Below are positions 7,468 to 14,662 of a stretch of DNA of 15,386 nt, piece after piece. The position numbers were made by a program, and so were the translations under genes. Under the pieces are notes generated by a model. The model made no database searches. It was given only the letters and a program-made list of their open reading frames with translations, and was not told the DNA's origin. Each line of letters starts with the position of its first letter. Position 1 is the first letter of the stretch. Source of the stretch: an uncultured Campylobacter sp. (GTDB lineage Bacteria > Campylobacterota > Campylobacteria > Campylobacterales > Campylobacteraceae); NCBI RefSeq assembly GCF_938045465.1, contig NZ_CALIBF010000133.1:1-15386 (forward strand), written 5' to 3'.

Positions 7468-8277
7468 ATGAATAAATATGAATATTTTGCCGACTACGAT
7501 GACGGGCACGACTTCGCAGGAACATCTGATTTAGCGGGCATAGAGCTTGCGAAAAAACGAGCTATGGAGGATCTGACGGATGAGGAGCTAGAGGATAAGC
7601 TTGCCGCGGATCTTTCCGTAAAACGAAACTACGCGGGCGCAGCGGGCGGTTACGACGATTTTACCGGCTTGGAATTCGAAAGTTCAGGCTTTACAAATAC
7701 CCAAAACTATCTAAATTCCGAAAGCGGCGGAACAAAATTTAATAAAAGCAGCAAAGTAAAATTAAAAGGACGCGGCGACGCAAATATTTCAGCCACTCGC
7801 GACAGCGATAATTCCAGCGGAGCGAGCTACGGCGATTTTGTAGGTGCCAATTTTACCGGCAAGGTGGATTATGCGGCGTTTGCAGATGCAAGCTTTGCAA
7901 GCACGCAAAATCAAAATTACGCAGATCTGGGCGTGCAGGATTATTCAAGCCTTGCCGCAGGGCGCAGCTACGGCAGTTTTGCTGGCGCACAAGACGAGCT
8001 ACTACGCAACTACGATGCCGAGAAAAAAAAGGAGAAAAATCTCACGCTTTATCAGCTTTTAGTCGTTTATCTGCTGATCGGATTTGCGTTTTTGCTGACG
8101 GTGCCGGCGATTTACATCCGCAACGAAATTTATTACATCAGCCGCGACATCGCCGCGCTTCGCACTAAACACGAGGTTTTGCTTGAGGAAAATCGCGCGC
8201 TTAACAACGACATCGAATATCTACGCTATAAAAATGAAATTTTAGATCCGCAAAGCGTGCAAGAAAATGGGCGCTGA
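7468..8277 (+). CDS. FtsL-like membrane protein with long aromatic-rich N-terminal extension
   Basis: The last 75 residues resemble FtsL/DivIC: one transmembrane helix (about 194-216, LYQLLVVYLLIGFAFLLTVPAI) followed by a periplasmic coiled coil (about 217-257, ISRDIAALRTKHEVLLEENRAL). It follows rsmH, the position ftsL takes in the dcw cluster, supporting a divisome role. The first 190 residues are not typical of FtsL: low in hydrophobic core, rich in Asp, Gly, Ala, Ser, Phe and Tyr, and carrying repeats of the form Y-[GD]-[DS]-F-x-G (YDDFTG 62-67, YGDFVG 121-126, YGSFAG 168-173, with HDFAG at 14-18). This part should be cytoplasmic and disordered. GGAG lies seven bases before the ATG. The stop overlaps rmuC. 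Confidence 0.7.
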   Translation: MNKYEYFADYDDGHDFAGTSDLAGIELAKKRAMEDLTDEELEDKLAADLSVKRNYAGAAGGYDDFTGLEFESSGFTNTQNYLNSESGGTKFNKSSKVKLKGRGDANISATRDSDNSSGASYGDFVGANFTGKVDYAAFADASFASTQNQNYADLGVQDYSSLAAGRSYGSFAGAQDELLRNYDAEKKKEKNLTLYQLLVVYLLIGFAFLLTVPAIYIRNEIYYISRDIAALRTKHEVLLEENRALNNDIEYLRYKNEILDPQSVQENGR

Positions 8278-9337
8278 TGGGATTTTGCTCGCGGCGTTTG
8301 CGTTTTTTGCTGCGCTAGTGCTTGCCCTACTGATCGCGCTCGTGCTGCAAAACCGCCGCATAAGCGATGCAAACTCCACACTTAGTGAGCTTTTAAGCGA
8401 AAGGCTCAAGGCTCAAAGTGCGAGAGCGAGCGCCGAGCTTTTTAAGCTAAATCAAAGCCTAAACGACGGCTTTAACGATAAGCTCTATTATCTTAATAGA
8501 TCCCTAGGCGAGGGCTTGCAACGCCAAAACAGCGCACTTAGCGAAAATTTAAGCTCGCTAGATCGCGGCTTTAAGGACATAGCGGAAAATCTAGCGCGAA
8601 TGAGCGAGCAAAATAAAACTTCGCTTCAGGTGCGTGACGAAATCGCAAGGCTAAACGCGATTTTAGGCAACGTCAAGCTGCGCGGCAACTTCGGCGAGTA
8701 CCGATTAGAGAGAATTTTATCGATGATCTATGGGCAAAACACCGCATTTTATGAGCTGCAAAAGCATCTACCAAACGGCAGGATCGCAGACTGCGCGCTG
8801 CATATCGCAAAAGAAAAAATTCTTTGCATCGACTCAAAATTCCCACTTCAAAGCTATGAAAAAATTATCGCCGCCTCCGCCTCAAACGACGCCGCAGCGC
8901 TTGCTAGTGCGGATAAGCAACTCACTTCCGATATGAAAAAGCACGCCGCAGATATCGCGGAAAAATACATCATACCGCCTCTTAGCACGGAGTTTGCGGT
9001 GCTATTTGTACCCAGCGAAGCGGTTTTCGTCTACGTCTGCGAGAAGCTGCCGCAGGTACTTGAATACTGCGCGCAAATCGGCATTTTTGCGGCATCACCC
9101 ACGACGCTGCTGGCGCTTTTAGGCACGATCCGCACCTTCGTAAAAGACGAGGCGCTCGCGCAAAATATCAAATCGGTAAAAGATGAAATTTACGCGCTAA
9201 AATCGGACTTTGAGGCGCATGCTAAGTATGCGACATCGCTTCAAACATACGCAGATAAGCTCGCCGCGCAAGCGGAGCTTTTAAACAAAAATGCAAAATC
9301 TCTAAAAGCCCGCTTTGAGCGTTTTAGCGAGCTGTAA
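8267..9337 (+). CDS. rmuC: DNA recombination protein RmuC
   Basis: The 356-residue product is an RmuC family protein, which limits inversions at short inverted repeats and has a restriction-nuclease-like fold. It has an N-terminal membrane helix (about 5-28), a coiled-coil region (about 30-125), and the RmuC domain with KLRGNFGEYRLERIL (137-151), LPNGRIADCALHI (168-180) and IDSKFPL (188-194). The FVPSEAVF segment (about 247-254) and SPTTLLALL segment (about 281-289) are also typical. The domain is complete, though the protein is shorter than E. coli RmuC. The ATG overlaps the ftsL-like gene by 11 bp, so translation is probably coupled; no strong Shine-Dalgarno is seen. Confidence 0.93.
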   Translation: MGADGILLAAFAFFAALVLALLIALVLQNRRISDANSTLSELLSERLKAQSARASAELFKLNQSLNDGFNDKLYYLNRSLGEGLQRQNSALSENLSSLDRGFKDIAENLARMSEQNKTSLQVRDEIARLNAILGNVKLRGNFGEYRLERILSMIYGQNTAFYELQKHLPNGRIADCALHIAKEKILCIDSKFPLQSYEKIIAASASNDAAALASADKQLTSDMKKHAADIAEKYIIPPLSTEFAVLFVPSEAVFVYVCEKLPQVLEYCAQIGIFAASPTTLLALLGTIRTFVKDEALAQNIKSVKDEIYALKSDFEAHAKYATSLQTYADKLAAQAELLNKNAKSLKARFERFSEL

Positions 9338-10543
9338 GGTGGGCAAACGTAGCGTACAATGCGGCGCTTCGGGTGCCTTAGCACGCCGTAACGTGGCGGA
9401 ATTTTGAGCGGCTAAATTATCGACAAAGGCGCCTTAAGTTCCGCCTCTCATAAAGCTTTAGCTTTTGCATTGCAGGCTTGCACGGCTTTCTAAAATTATC
9501 ACCGGGCGGCTTATTTTGCGAATTCGGCGTCTATTCGGAGTAAAATTTCAAAAACGGACGCGAATCTCAAAACATACGCCGTATTTAAAAAAATGGAAAG
9601 ATTAGACGCGCAATCTTACGCGGCGGCAAGATGAAATTTTAAGTTCGACGCGGCGCCAAAACACACAAAATTCTCTTGCGAAATCGTAAAATTCTAAAAT
9701 TTCTCGACAAAAATCAAAGCCATAGCACTGCAAATTCGCCAAATACCTTCGCGCTAAAAACCCAAAAAATCTCGCTGCTATAGTCTCAAAAAACCGCGTA
9801 TCTTAAAATTCTGCGAGCAAACTGAAATTACCAAGCGCCTCAAAAACCGCATACGCAAGCGAAAAAATTACGCCGTACCTTGATACTGCGCTAACGATCT
9901 CATTTTACCGCCTTTATATGCCGCGAAAATCGCGCAGCAGGTCAAACCCGAGTAACAGGATTTTTGAGACCTGATTTTACGATCGATCCAAGCGCCTAGG
10001 CGCCAATTCAAATCCACTCGATGAAATATATTATATTGAGGCTACGAGGCTTTGACAGACGCATAAACGGACATAACAGCCAACTCCACTCGACGGAATC
10101 TTTGGTGTGACTTTACGCCGATCCGATTAATAAATCGCTCATCGTCCGCCTCGCGGCTAAATTTTGGGGTATTACTTTGACACTTTAAGCCACTAATTCA
10201 AATTCGCACGGCGGAATTTTTGAGCGCGACTTCGCAATTTCAAGGCTTAGCGCCGATTCGATCAATAAATTGCGCGTTCCTTAGCCAATGCGCGAGTATG
10301 TGGCGCCGTCATACGACTACCGCAATTTGGCGCACCAAGCTAAATACGGGCATGAATAGGCACCACGCTATGCTTCACACCGCGACTTCGTATCACTAGA
10401 GCCAAGCGTACGTAATAAATTTTAAATGCTTTTTGTTTCGCATAAAATTTTCAATAGTTTTTAGAGATTTTATAAAATTTTGAGCATTTTGCGCTGCTGC
10501 GCCGCAGTCATGTTTATACTAAATCACGCTCAATCTGCGCTGC
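9338..10543. other. Intergenic region of about 1.2 kb with degenerate repeats, no gene seen
   Basis: No frame of useful length is open on either strand. The DNA holds a 12-bp perfect palindrome (GCGCCTAGGCGC, 9992-10003) and related segments of about 100 bp from 10000 to 10280. These share AATTCAAATYC, a CGGAAT-TTTG core and GCCGATYCGATYAATAAATYGC. I see no tRNA, CRISPR array or clear transposase remnant. It may be decayed coding DNA or a repeat cluster. Confidence 0.55.
10002..10275. repeat. Degenerate repeat cluster, about 3 related units
   Basis: GCCGATCCGATTAATAAATCGC at 10117-10138 recurs as GCCGATTCGATCAATAAATTGC at 10252-10273, with 4 differences in 22 bases. AATTCAAATCCACTCGATGAAAT (from 10004) is matched by AATTCAAATTCGCACGGCGGAAT (from 10194), and by a shorter copy CAACTCCACTCGACGGAAT from 10081. 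The units are imperfect and spaced roughly 80-135 bp, so this is a decayed family rather than a functional array. Confidence 0.5.
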
Positions 10544-10816
10544 CTATTTATCGGTCGCGCAATTTTCGTTGTAGTAGGCGATGGTGCGCTCGTACTCGTC
10601 GTAAGTCTGTATATAATCGTTTGCAACGCTTGGGTTTGCGTATCGATCCTCTACCGCCAAAAGCTCCGCTTCGAGCTCTTTATAGCGCCCATAAACCTCC
10701 GCACAGGCGCGATCGTGGGCGTCGCCTTGCAAGATTATAGATTTATCGGAGCCCGCGCAGCCTCCGAGCCCCAAAGCAATAGCGCAAAGCGTACCGCATA
10801 AAATTAAGCTTTTCAA
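10544..10816 (-). CDS. Small predicted lipoprotein
   Basis: The 90-residue product has a classical lipoprotein signal: basic MKS, a hydrophobic stretch (LILCGTLCAIALGLGG) and the lipobox LGGC, so Cys20 should be lipidated. The mature part is about 71 residues and predicted mostly helical (YGRYKELEAELLAVEDRYANP, then a YDEYERTIAYYNENC end). It has two further Cys (38 and 85) that could pair. The start codon is TTG at 10816 with AAGGA seven bases upstream. The gene begins only about 40 bp downstream of the rnpB 3' end on the same strand, so it may be read through from rnpB. Function unknown. Confidence 0.72.
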   Translation of the reverse strand: MKSLILCGTLCAIALGLGGCAGSDKSIILQGDAHDRACAEVYGRYKELEAELLAVEDRYANPSVANDYIQTYDEYERTIAYYNENCATDK

Positions 10817-10857
10817 AATTTTTTCCTTATTCCAAGTAAATAAATTCGGCGTAAAAA

Positions 10858-11170
10858 TAGGTGTGGTTATAAGCCGAGTTCCGTTACAGCGGTCATTTAT
10901 CTAGACCGATTTTTGCAAATCGGTTCGAGCGAACGGTTCGAATATAAGACGAAACCACCCGTTCTTGCTGCAGGTTGGGTTTGCATTGCCGCTCGTGTCT
11001 CCACGCGCGCGGTGGGCTCTTACCCCGCCCTTTCACCCTTACCGCTTGCGCGGCGGTTTGCTTTCTGTTGTACTTTCCCTAGGGTTGCCCCCGGCGTCCG
11101 TTAGACGCAACCTTGTCTTATCGCAGCTCGGACTTTCCTCTCCTTGCGGAGCGACCGCACGCCACACCCG
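10858..11170 (-). ncRNA. rnpB: RNase P RNA
   Basis: This is the catalytic RNA of the tRNA 5'-maturation enzyme, of bacterial A type. On the minus strand the conserved blocks appear in order: GAGGAAAGTCCGAGCT (about 11119-11134), ACAACAGAAAGCAAACCGCC (about 11054-11073), GGTAAGGGTGAAAGGG, GGTAAGAGCCCACCGCGCG, and the 3' part with GAACTCGGCTTATAACC near 10864-10880. The ends GGTGTGG and CCACACC pair to form helix P1, which fixes the ends. A TATAAT box lies just upstream, and a T5 run follows the 3' P1 strand. Length of about 313 nt fits the family. Confidence 0.95.
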
Positions 11171-11176
11171 AGTGCA

Positions 11177-11182
11177 ATTATA
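11177..11182 (-). promoter_or_regulatory. rnpB promoter -10 box
   Basis: A perfect TATAAT read on the minus strand, about seven bases before the predicted 5' end of rnpB. It is preceded by AAAAAAGC and an AT-rich element TTTAAGCC rather than a -35 hexamer, as typical for Campylobacter. Confidence 0.75.
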
Positions 11183-11241
11183 GCTTTTTTGGCTTAAATT
11201 TCAGGACTCGTGGAATTTAAGGGGTGGAATTTTTGGCGTGA

Positions 11242-11549
11242 GCAAGTATAAACTCCCGCCCCTGCACCATTCCTCCGGAGGATGATGACGATAAAGAAGC
11301 TAATAAATTAAATCACATCTTTAACAAAAAAGAGCATAAATTAGATGATTTTTAAATAAATTTGAAAATAATCAACAACAAGCTTATAATGCTATAATTA
11401 AAGAACTTGAAAGAGATATGGCAAATGGTAAGTTGCTAAATAATTTTACTAATGGCTATAAAGTTAATATTAAAGGCTATGAAATTACTATACGTGGAGT
11501 TATAAAAAATGGAAAACCAAAAATCGGAACGATGTTTATCCCTAGATAA
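11242..11549 (+). pseudogene. Truncated, frameshifted C-terminus of a polymorphic (CDI/hemagglutinin-type) toxin
   Basis: No start codon is present: the frame follows a TGA at 11239 and reads PPEDDDDKEANKLNHIF, then NKKEHKLDDF, before a TAA at 11353-11355. Adding one T to the T5 run 11349-11353 restores a continuous frame: FLNKFENNQQQAYN, then AIIKELERDM, then GYKVNIKGYEITIRGV and IKNGKPKIGTMFIPR, to TAA 11547-11549. The HIF-x-KKEH-KL opening and the strand-rich TIRGVI-NGKPKIGTMF end look like a contact-dependent inhibition or hemagglutinin toxin tip with an RNase-like (BECR-type) fold; the family assignment is inference. The region is far more AT-rich than its neighbours. The immunity gene start lies inside the toxin end, the usual toxin-immunity arrangement. 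Confidence 0.65.
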
Positions 11550-11874
11550 TTTTACAGATATTGTAAATATCGAAGCTAAAATTATTAAGCTAATAAGTGA
11601 TGATTTAAGCGATTATGCGCTTTATGAGCAGTTTGAAAATTCAGAAATTACAAAAAGAGAGGTTTCGACAGCCGGATATTATTGCCATTTCAAGTGTAAA
11701 AAAATATTAGAAAAAAGCAAAAACAACGGTTTTGTCGGCAATGTAAATTTAATGCTTTCTGGTGAAAACATTGGAGGAGCAATGGTCTTTTTGGAAAATG
11801 GAATTTTAAAAATGTTAGAATGCTACTTTTGGGAAGAGAATAATTTTTTTGAAAATATTGTAAACGGGCAATAG
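11509..11874 (+). CDS. Candidate immunity protein of the adjacent toxin remnant
   Basis: The 121-residue product starts at ATG 11509 with GGAG nine bases upstream. It overlaps the toxin end by 41 bp in another frame. It has a helical first half and a strand-turn second half ending GENIGGAMVFLENGILKMLECYFWEE, a pattern seen in small immunity proteins with a GxVxF-xNGxIxxLExY-x-[EW] ending; I know of no named match. The sequence is AT-rich, unlike the core genes. The protein itself is intact, though the toxin is broken. The TAG stop at 11872 is followed by a second in-frame TAG. Confidence 0.6.
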   Translation: MENQKSERCLSLDNFTDIVNIEAKIIKLISDDLSDYALYEQFENSEITKREVSTAGYYCHFKCKKILEKSKNNGFVGNVNLMLSGENIGGAMVFLENGILKMLECYFWEENNFFENIVNGQ

Positions 11875-12040
11875 TAGATAAAAGACTTAAGCGATTTTAA
11901 GCTTAATAATATTTTGCTGGTTATTGGCGAAAATGAATTTGGGCAACTATAAAAAGGTGAAATTTAGCAAATTTTACCTACGGCCGAGCAGAATAAAATT
12001 TTAAATTCTATGGCTTAGACAAAACGGCGCGCTTGCTGCG

Positions 12041-12080
12041 ATAAAATTTCATAAAATTTCATAAGATTTCATAAAATTTT
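12041..12080. repeat. Tandem repeat, four 10-bp units
   Basis: Four successive copies of ATAAAATTTC; copies 1 and 2 are exact, copy 3 has A-to-G at position 5, copy 4 ends in T. The 10-bp period puts the A-tracts on one face of the helix, predicting intrinsic curvature. The array is bordered by GC-rich DNA. Confidence 0.85.
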
Positions 12081-12120
12081 ATCTACCGCGCAAATTTAAA
12101 TCCACGCAGCCAAGATTTAA

Positions 12121-12270
12121 AATTCCGTGCAGCGTGGTGCGCCGCGACGTAGCCAAGCCCTACTCTACAGCGCGGTTTAACGTGGGGCGCGGGGTGACGG
12201 AGTCCCACTCCGCGATGCGGTGCAGTGTGACTTAGCGCAAGTGCGGCGTGAACCCTATTCTGCAGCATGA
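12121..12270. repeat. GC-rich degenerate repeats downstream of truD
   Basis: Three or four related segments follow one another, sharing a core like G[CT]GCG-x-x-GTGAC-x-TAG and ending CCCTACTC[TC]xC. Examples are GTGCGCCGCGACGTAGCC (from 12136), GCGCGGGGTGACGGAGTCC (12188-12206) and GTGCAGTGTGACTTAGCGC (12221-12239). Spacing is about 35-55 bp. They may be decayed. Confidence 0.4.
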
Positions 12271-12276
12271 TGAGGC

Positions 12277-13389
12277 TCAATCCTCGTCCGTCGCGGCGCC
12301 CTCGAATATATCTCGGTGCAAAATTTCTTCCAAAACGACCGTCGCGTAAGAGCCTTTCGGCAGGTAAAAACTGAAACTAAAATGCGCATTTTGCGCATCA
12401 TAGGCGTGCTGTACGCGCTCCATAAAGCTCCACGCAAACCTGCGCGAGCCGTTCATCTGCGCCTCAAGCTCGCGAGCAGGCGCGAAAATCTCATCTTCAA
12501 ATCTACCGCCAAGCCCGCTAGCTCGCAGCTTCGCTCGCCCCACGATAAGGCCTGCGCTCGTGATTTCTCGTCTTGCGAACCGCTCGCACTCCGCACCAAG
12601 ATCATCGCAGCTAAAAAACGCGCCACGGGGAAAATGTCCTAAAATCTCACCCCTTAAAAGCTTAAAAAACTGCGGCTGAGCCGCGATCTCGCGCGCCTCC
12701 TCCTTGCTTAGCCCGTAAATTTTAGCAAACTCTCCAAGGCTAAATTCCGCCGCAAATTTTGAAATTTCGACCCGCTTGCTAAGCCAGCGGTTAAAAAGCT
12801 CGCTCTGATAGGCACTGATTAGAAAGTTGCGCATTTTGGGGTTTTTAAGCCGCCTCTGTCCGCGCAGCACCTCCTCGCCCTGCGCCGCGTTGTCGCCGAA
12901 CTTGCCGAAGCGCTGATAGCCGAAGTAGTTCGCAAAGCCCTCGCGCCCCAGCGTATCTATCGCAGCTGCGAGCTTGACGGCGTCGGGCGGCAGGACCTTT
13001 TTTAGGCGGATGAAAAAGTCGTTGCCCTTAAGATGGCCGATTTTAAGCTTGTTTTTGTGCCTTTGCACGCTTAAAATTTTAAGGCTTTCGTGCGAAAATC
13101 CGCCCAGCGCGGGCTCAAATTTAGCGGGCATGCTAACGTGCTGCGTCGTAAGGCCCTGCTTATCTTTAAGCCCTGCGTAGCCGAACTCGCGCATCTTAGC
13201 GCCCGTATGTTCGCTTAAAATCCGCAGCGCCTCGTGCGTGCTGATGCCCTTTTTTTGCAGCAGCAAAATGCAGTGCTCGCCCTCCTCGCTAGGCTCGTAA
13301 AGCGGCACTTCGCGCACGACAAAATCGCTGGAGTTTTTACTAAAATGCGCATTTATCGGCGCGTGATTTAGGGTGTATAAATTTTTCAT
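12277..13389 (-). CDS. truD: tRNA pseudouridine(13) synthase TruD
   Basis: Makes pseudouridine at position 13 of tRNA-Glu. From the ATG at 13389 the protein is 370 residues, close to C. jejuni TruD. The family motif GYAGLKDKQGLTTQ (70-83) includes the catalytic Asp76. The N-terminal SSDFVVREVPL (20-30), GFANYFGYQRFG, and RNFLISAYQSELFNRWLS motifs are also present. I chose 13389 because AAAGG stands six to seven bases upstream and the product begins MKNLYTLNHAPINAHF, as in the family; a longer open frame reaching 13479 reads through a palindrome. It diverges from the DUF5644-like gene. Confidence 0.96.
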   Translation of the reverse strand: MKNLYTLNHAPINAHFSKNSSDFVVREVPLYEPSEEGEHCILLLQKKGISTHEALRILSEHTGAKMREFGYAGLKDKQGLTTQHVSMPAKFEPALGGFSHESLKILSVQRHKNKLKIGHLKGNDFFIRLKKVLPPDAVKLAAAIDTLGREGFANYFGYQRFGKFGDNAAQGEEVLRGQRRLKNPKMRNFLISAYQSELFNRWLSKRVEISKFAAEFSLGEFAKIYGLSKEEAREIAAQPQFFKLLRGEILGHFPRGAFFSCDDLGAECERFARREITSAGLIVGRAKLRASGLGGRFEDEIFAPARELEAQMNGSRRFAWSFMERVQHAYDAQNAHFSFSFYLPKGSYATVVLEEILHRDIFEGAATDED

Positions 13390-13411
13390 AGCCGGCCTTT
13401 GCGTTAATCTA

Positions 13412-13437
13412 AGGCTCAATTTTATAAAATTGAGCCT
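13412..13437. promoter_or_regulatory. Perfect 26-bp palindrome between divergent genes
   Basis: Arms AGGCTCAATTTTA and TAAAATTGAGCCT are exact reverse complements with no loop. The site is 23 bp upstream of the truD ATG and 58 bp upstream of the divergent gene. No T run follows on either strand, which argues against a terminator. It could be a dimeric-repressor operator or a hairpin in the truD leader. The centre TTTATAAA may overlap a -10 region. Confidence 0.55.
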
Positions 13438-13463
13438 AAAAAACTCATTATTAAGGCAAATTC

Positions 13464-13469
13464 TAGTAT
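13464..13469 (+). promoter_or_regulatory. Weak -10 box candidate for the DUF5644-like gene
   Basis: TAGTAT at 13464-13469 fits a -10 location about 27 bases before the ATG at 13496. AAGGA (13485-13489) is six bases before that ATG. Confidence 0.3.
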
Positions 13470-13495
13470 CATTCGCCATAAAAAAAGGATGAAAA

Positions 13496-14530
13496 ATGCT
13501 AATCAGGCTCTTTCGCTTCGATCCTCGCTGCGACGTCGCAAGCTACTTCAAGCCCTATGTTTATGAAAGCGCGCCCTTTGCCGATCTTGCGGCACTGCTT
13601 GATCACATCTGCGCGCACGATCCCTATTTCAGCGCGCAGGGGGTGGAATTTGTAAAAATCGGCGGCACCGCGGTGAGCGTAAAAGAGCCGCTAGATACGC
13701 TGATAGCGCACTTTGGAAGCGAGCTAATCATCTCGCCTCTTAGCGAAAAAGAGGCGATTAAAGATCTGCGCTGCGAGCCGCGAGCGTTTTTGGATAAATT
13801 TAAAGCCTTTGAGAGCATCGCGGACGTCTCTGATTTCGAGTTTTACAAAAGCCTCGCGCCCTATTTTTACTCGACGAAAATCCCCGCATGCTCACGGGAG
13901 TTTTTGGGCAATAGCGCCTTTATCTTCGCGCACCGCCTGATGCAGGCGCACCCTAGCGAGCGCATGAGGGTTTTAGAGATCATCGAGCCGCAGATGGCGT
14001 ATTTTACGAAGTGTGACGCCGTGGGGATGGAGTTTGACGACCGCGCGGCATACAGGGCGTTTTGCGACATTTTAAAATTTGAGCCCGCGCGCAGCAATAA
14101 AATTTTAAGCGCGCAGAGCATGGCGGAATTTGACGCAACGGGCGCGAAGCACAATTTTAGCGGCTTTAATGTCGCCGTGTGGTACGACGAGGCTGCGGAG
14201 GAGCTGGCTAGCAGGCTGGGCGCGCAGATCGTGCACTTTGGCTGCGAAGGCGCGCCGCTTGGAGCGCAGATATATGAGCGCGAGCGGGAGTGCGCGCTGC
14301 GGCTGGGGGGCGAAATTTTATTTGACGCGTTTGATAGCGGAAGCGACTTTTTACTCCTGAATTCCAAGCTTGCGCTTGATTTTTTAGACGGCAGAAGCGA
14401 TGAAATCCAAAGACTTTTCGGCAGAGACCTCGCGGGGTTTTATCTAATTGCGACGGATGAGCTCATCGCTCTAGCTCGCGGCGAGAGACCCGACTTTTCG
14501 GCACGCAAGCTAAAGCCGACGCTGATTTAA
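13496..14530 (+). CDS. DUF5644-like / SdhB-N and HdrB-C-like protein, function unknown
   Basis: The 344-residue product has an N-terminal segment (about 1-95, MLIRLFRFDPRCDVASYFKPY...) with the pattern of the ferredoxin-like fold of succinate or fumarate reductase iron-sulfur subunits, but without the Cys cluster that ligates [2Fe-2S]. The C-terminal half (about 218-330) resembles the back end of heterodisulfide reductase HdrB-type proteins; its sole Cys-rich spot is HFGCEGAP (about 242-249). This matches a family of Campylobacterota proteins annotated DUF5644 (recalled, not checked). It is probably a redox-protein relative that lost cluster binding. AAGGA lies six bases upstream of the ATG. 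Confidence 0.6.
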   Translation: MLIRLFRFDPRCDVASYFKPYVYESAPFADLAALLDHICAHDPYFSAQGVEFVKIGGTAVSVKEPLDTLIAHFGSELIISPLSEKEAIKDLRCEPRAFLDKFKAFESIADVSDFEFYKSLAPYFYSTKIPACSREFLGNSAFIFAHRLMQAHPSERMRVLEIIEPQMAYFTKCDAVGMEFDDRAAYRAFCDILKFEPARSNKILSAQSMAEFDATGAKHNFSGFNVAVWYDEAAEELASRLGAQIVHFGCEGAPLGAQIYERERECALRLGGEILFDAFDSGSDFLLLNSKLALDFLDGRSDEIQRLFGRDLAGFYLIATDELIALARGERPDFSARKLKPTLI

Positions 14531-14662
14531 ATTTGACGCCAAAAATTAATTCTAAATTTCTAAGACATACCAGTGCCAAAGACATCGAAATTTAAGCATG
14601 GAATTTTTCCGTCTTGTAGACAATTCGGCACCTAATATTTTTTGGCTATTCCAATGCTAATT

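Larger units (their letters stand above)
11875..12276. other. Intergenic region of about 0.4 kb, repeats and a short decayed frame
   Basis: The first part continues the immunity frame past its two stops (KDLSDFKLNNILLVIGENEFGQL to TAA 11950-11952), which reads like the end of a related protein. It is followed by AT-rich spacer, the 10-bp tandem repeat at 12041-12080 and GC-rich degenerate repeats at about 12121-12270. No gene can be supported. Confidence 0.6.

Noticed and set aside
9992..10003. 12-bp palindrome GCGCCTAGGCGC as an operator or terminator
   Set aside because: It is short, far from any start and lacks a T run.
10913..11183. Plus-strand open frames over the rnpB region
   Set aside because: They are antisense shadows of RNase P RNA, whose conserved blocks are clear.
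11271..11282. 12-bp palindrome TCCTCCGGAGGA at the start of the toxin remnant as an insertion junction
   Set aside because: No target-site duplication or matching repeat is found at the other end of the AT-rich islet; it is also within the residual coding frame.
12041..12080. CRISPR-like array
   Set aside because: The units are 10 bp, contiguous and without spacers.
12083..12280. Minus-strand 65-codon open frame after truD
   Set aside because: It reads through the GC-rich repeat segments with His/Arg/Pro/Ala bias, the composition expected of a repeat rather than a gene.
13412..13437. The palindrome as an intrinsic terminator
   Set aside because: No T run follows on either strand and no gene ends there.
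13390..13479. N-terminal extension of TruD by 30 residues (MANDTRICLNN...)
   Set aside because: It crosses the perfect palindrome and has no ribosome site; the 13389 start matches family N-termini and has AAAGG.
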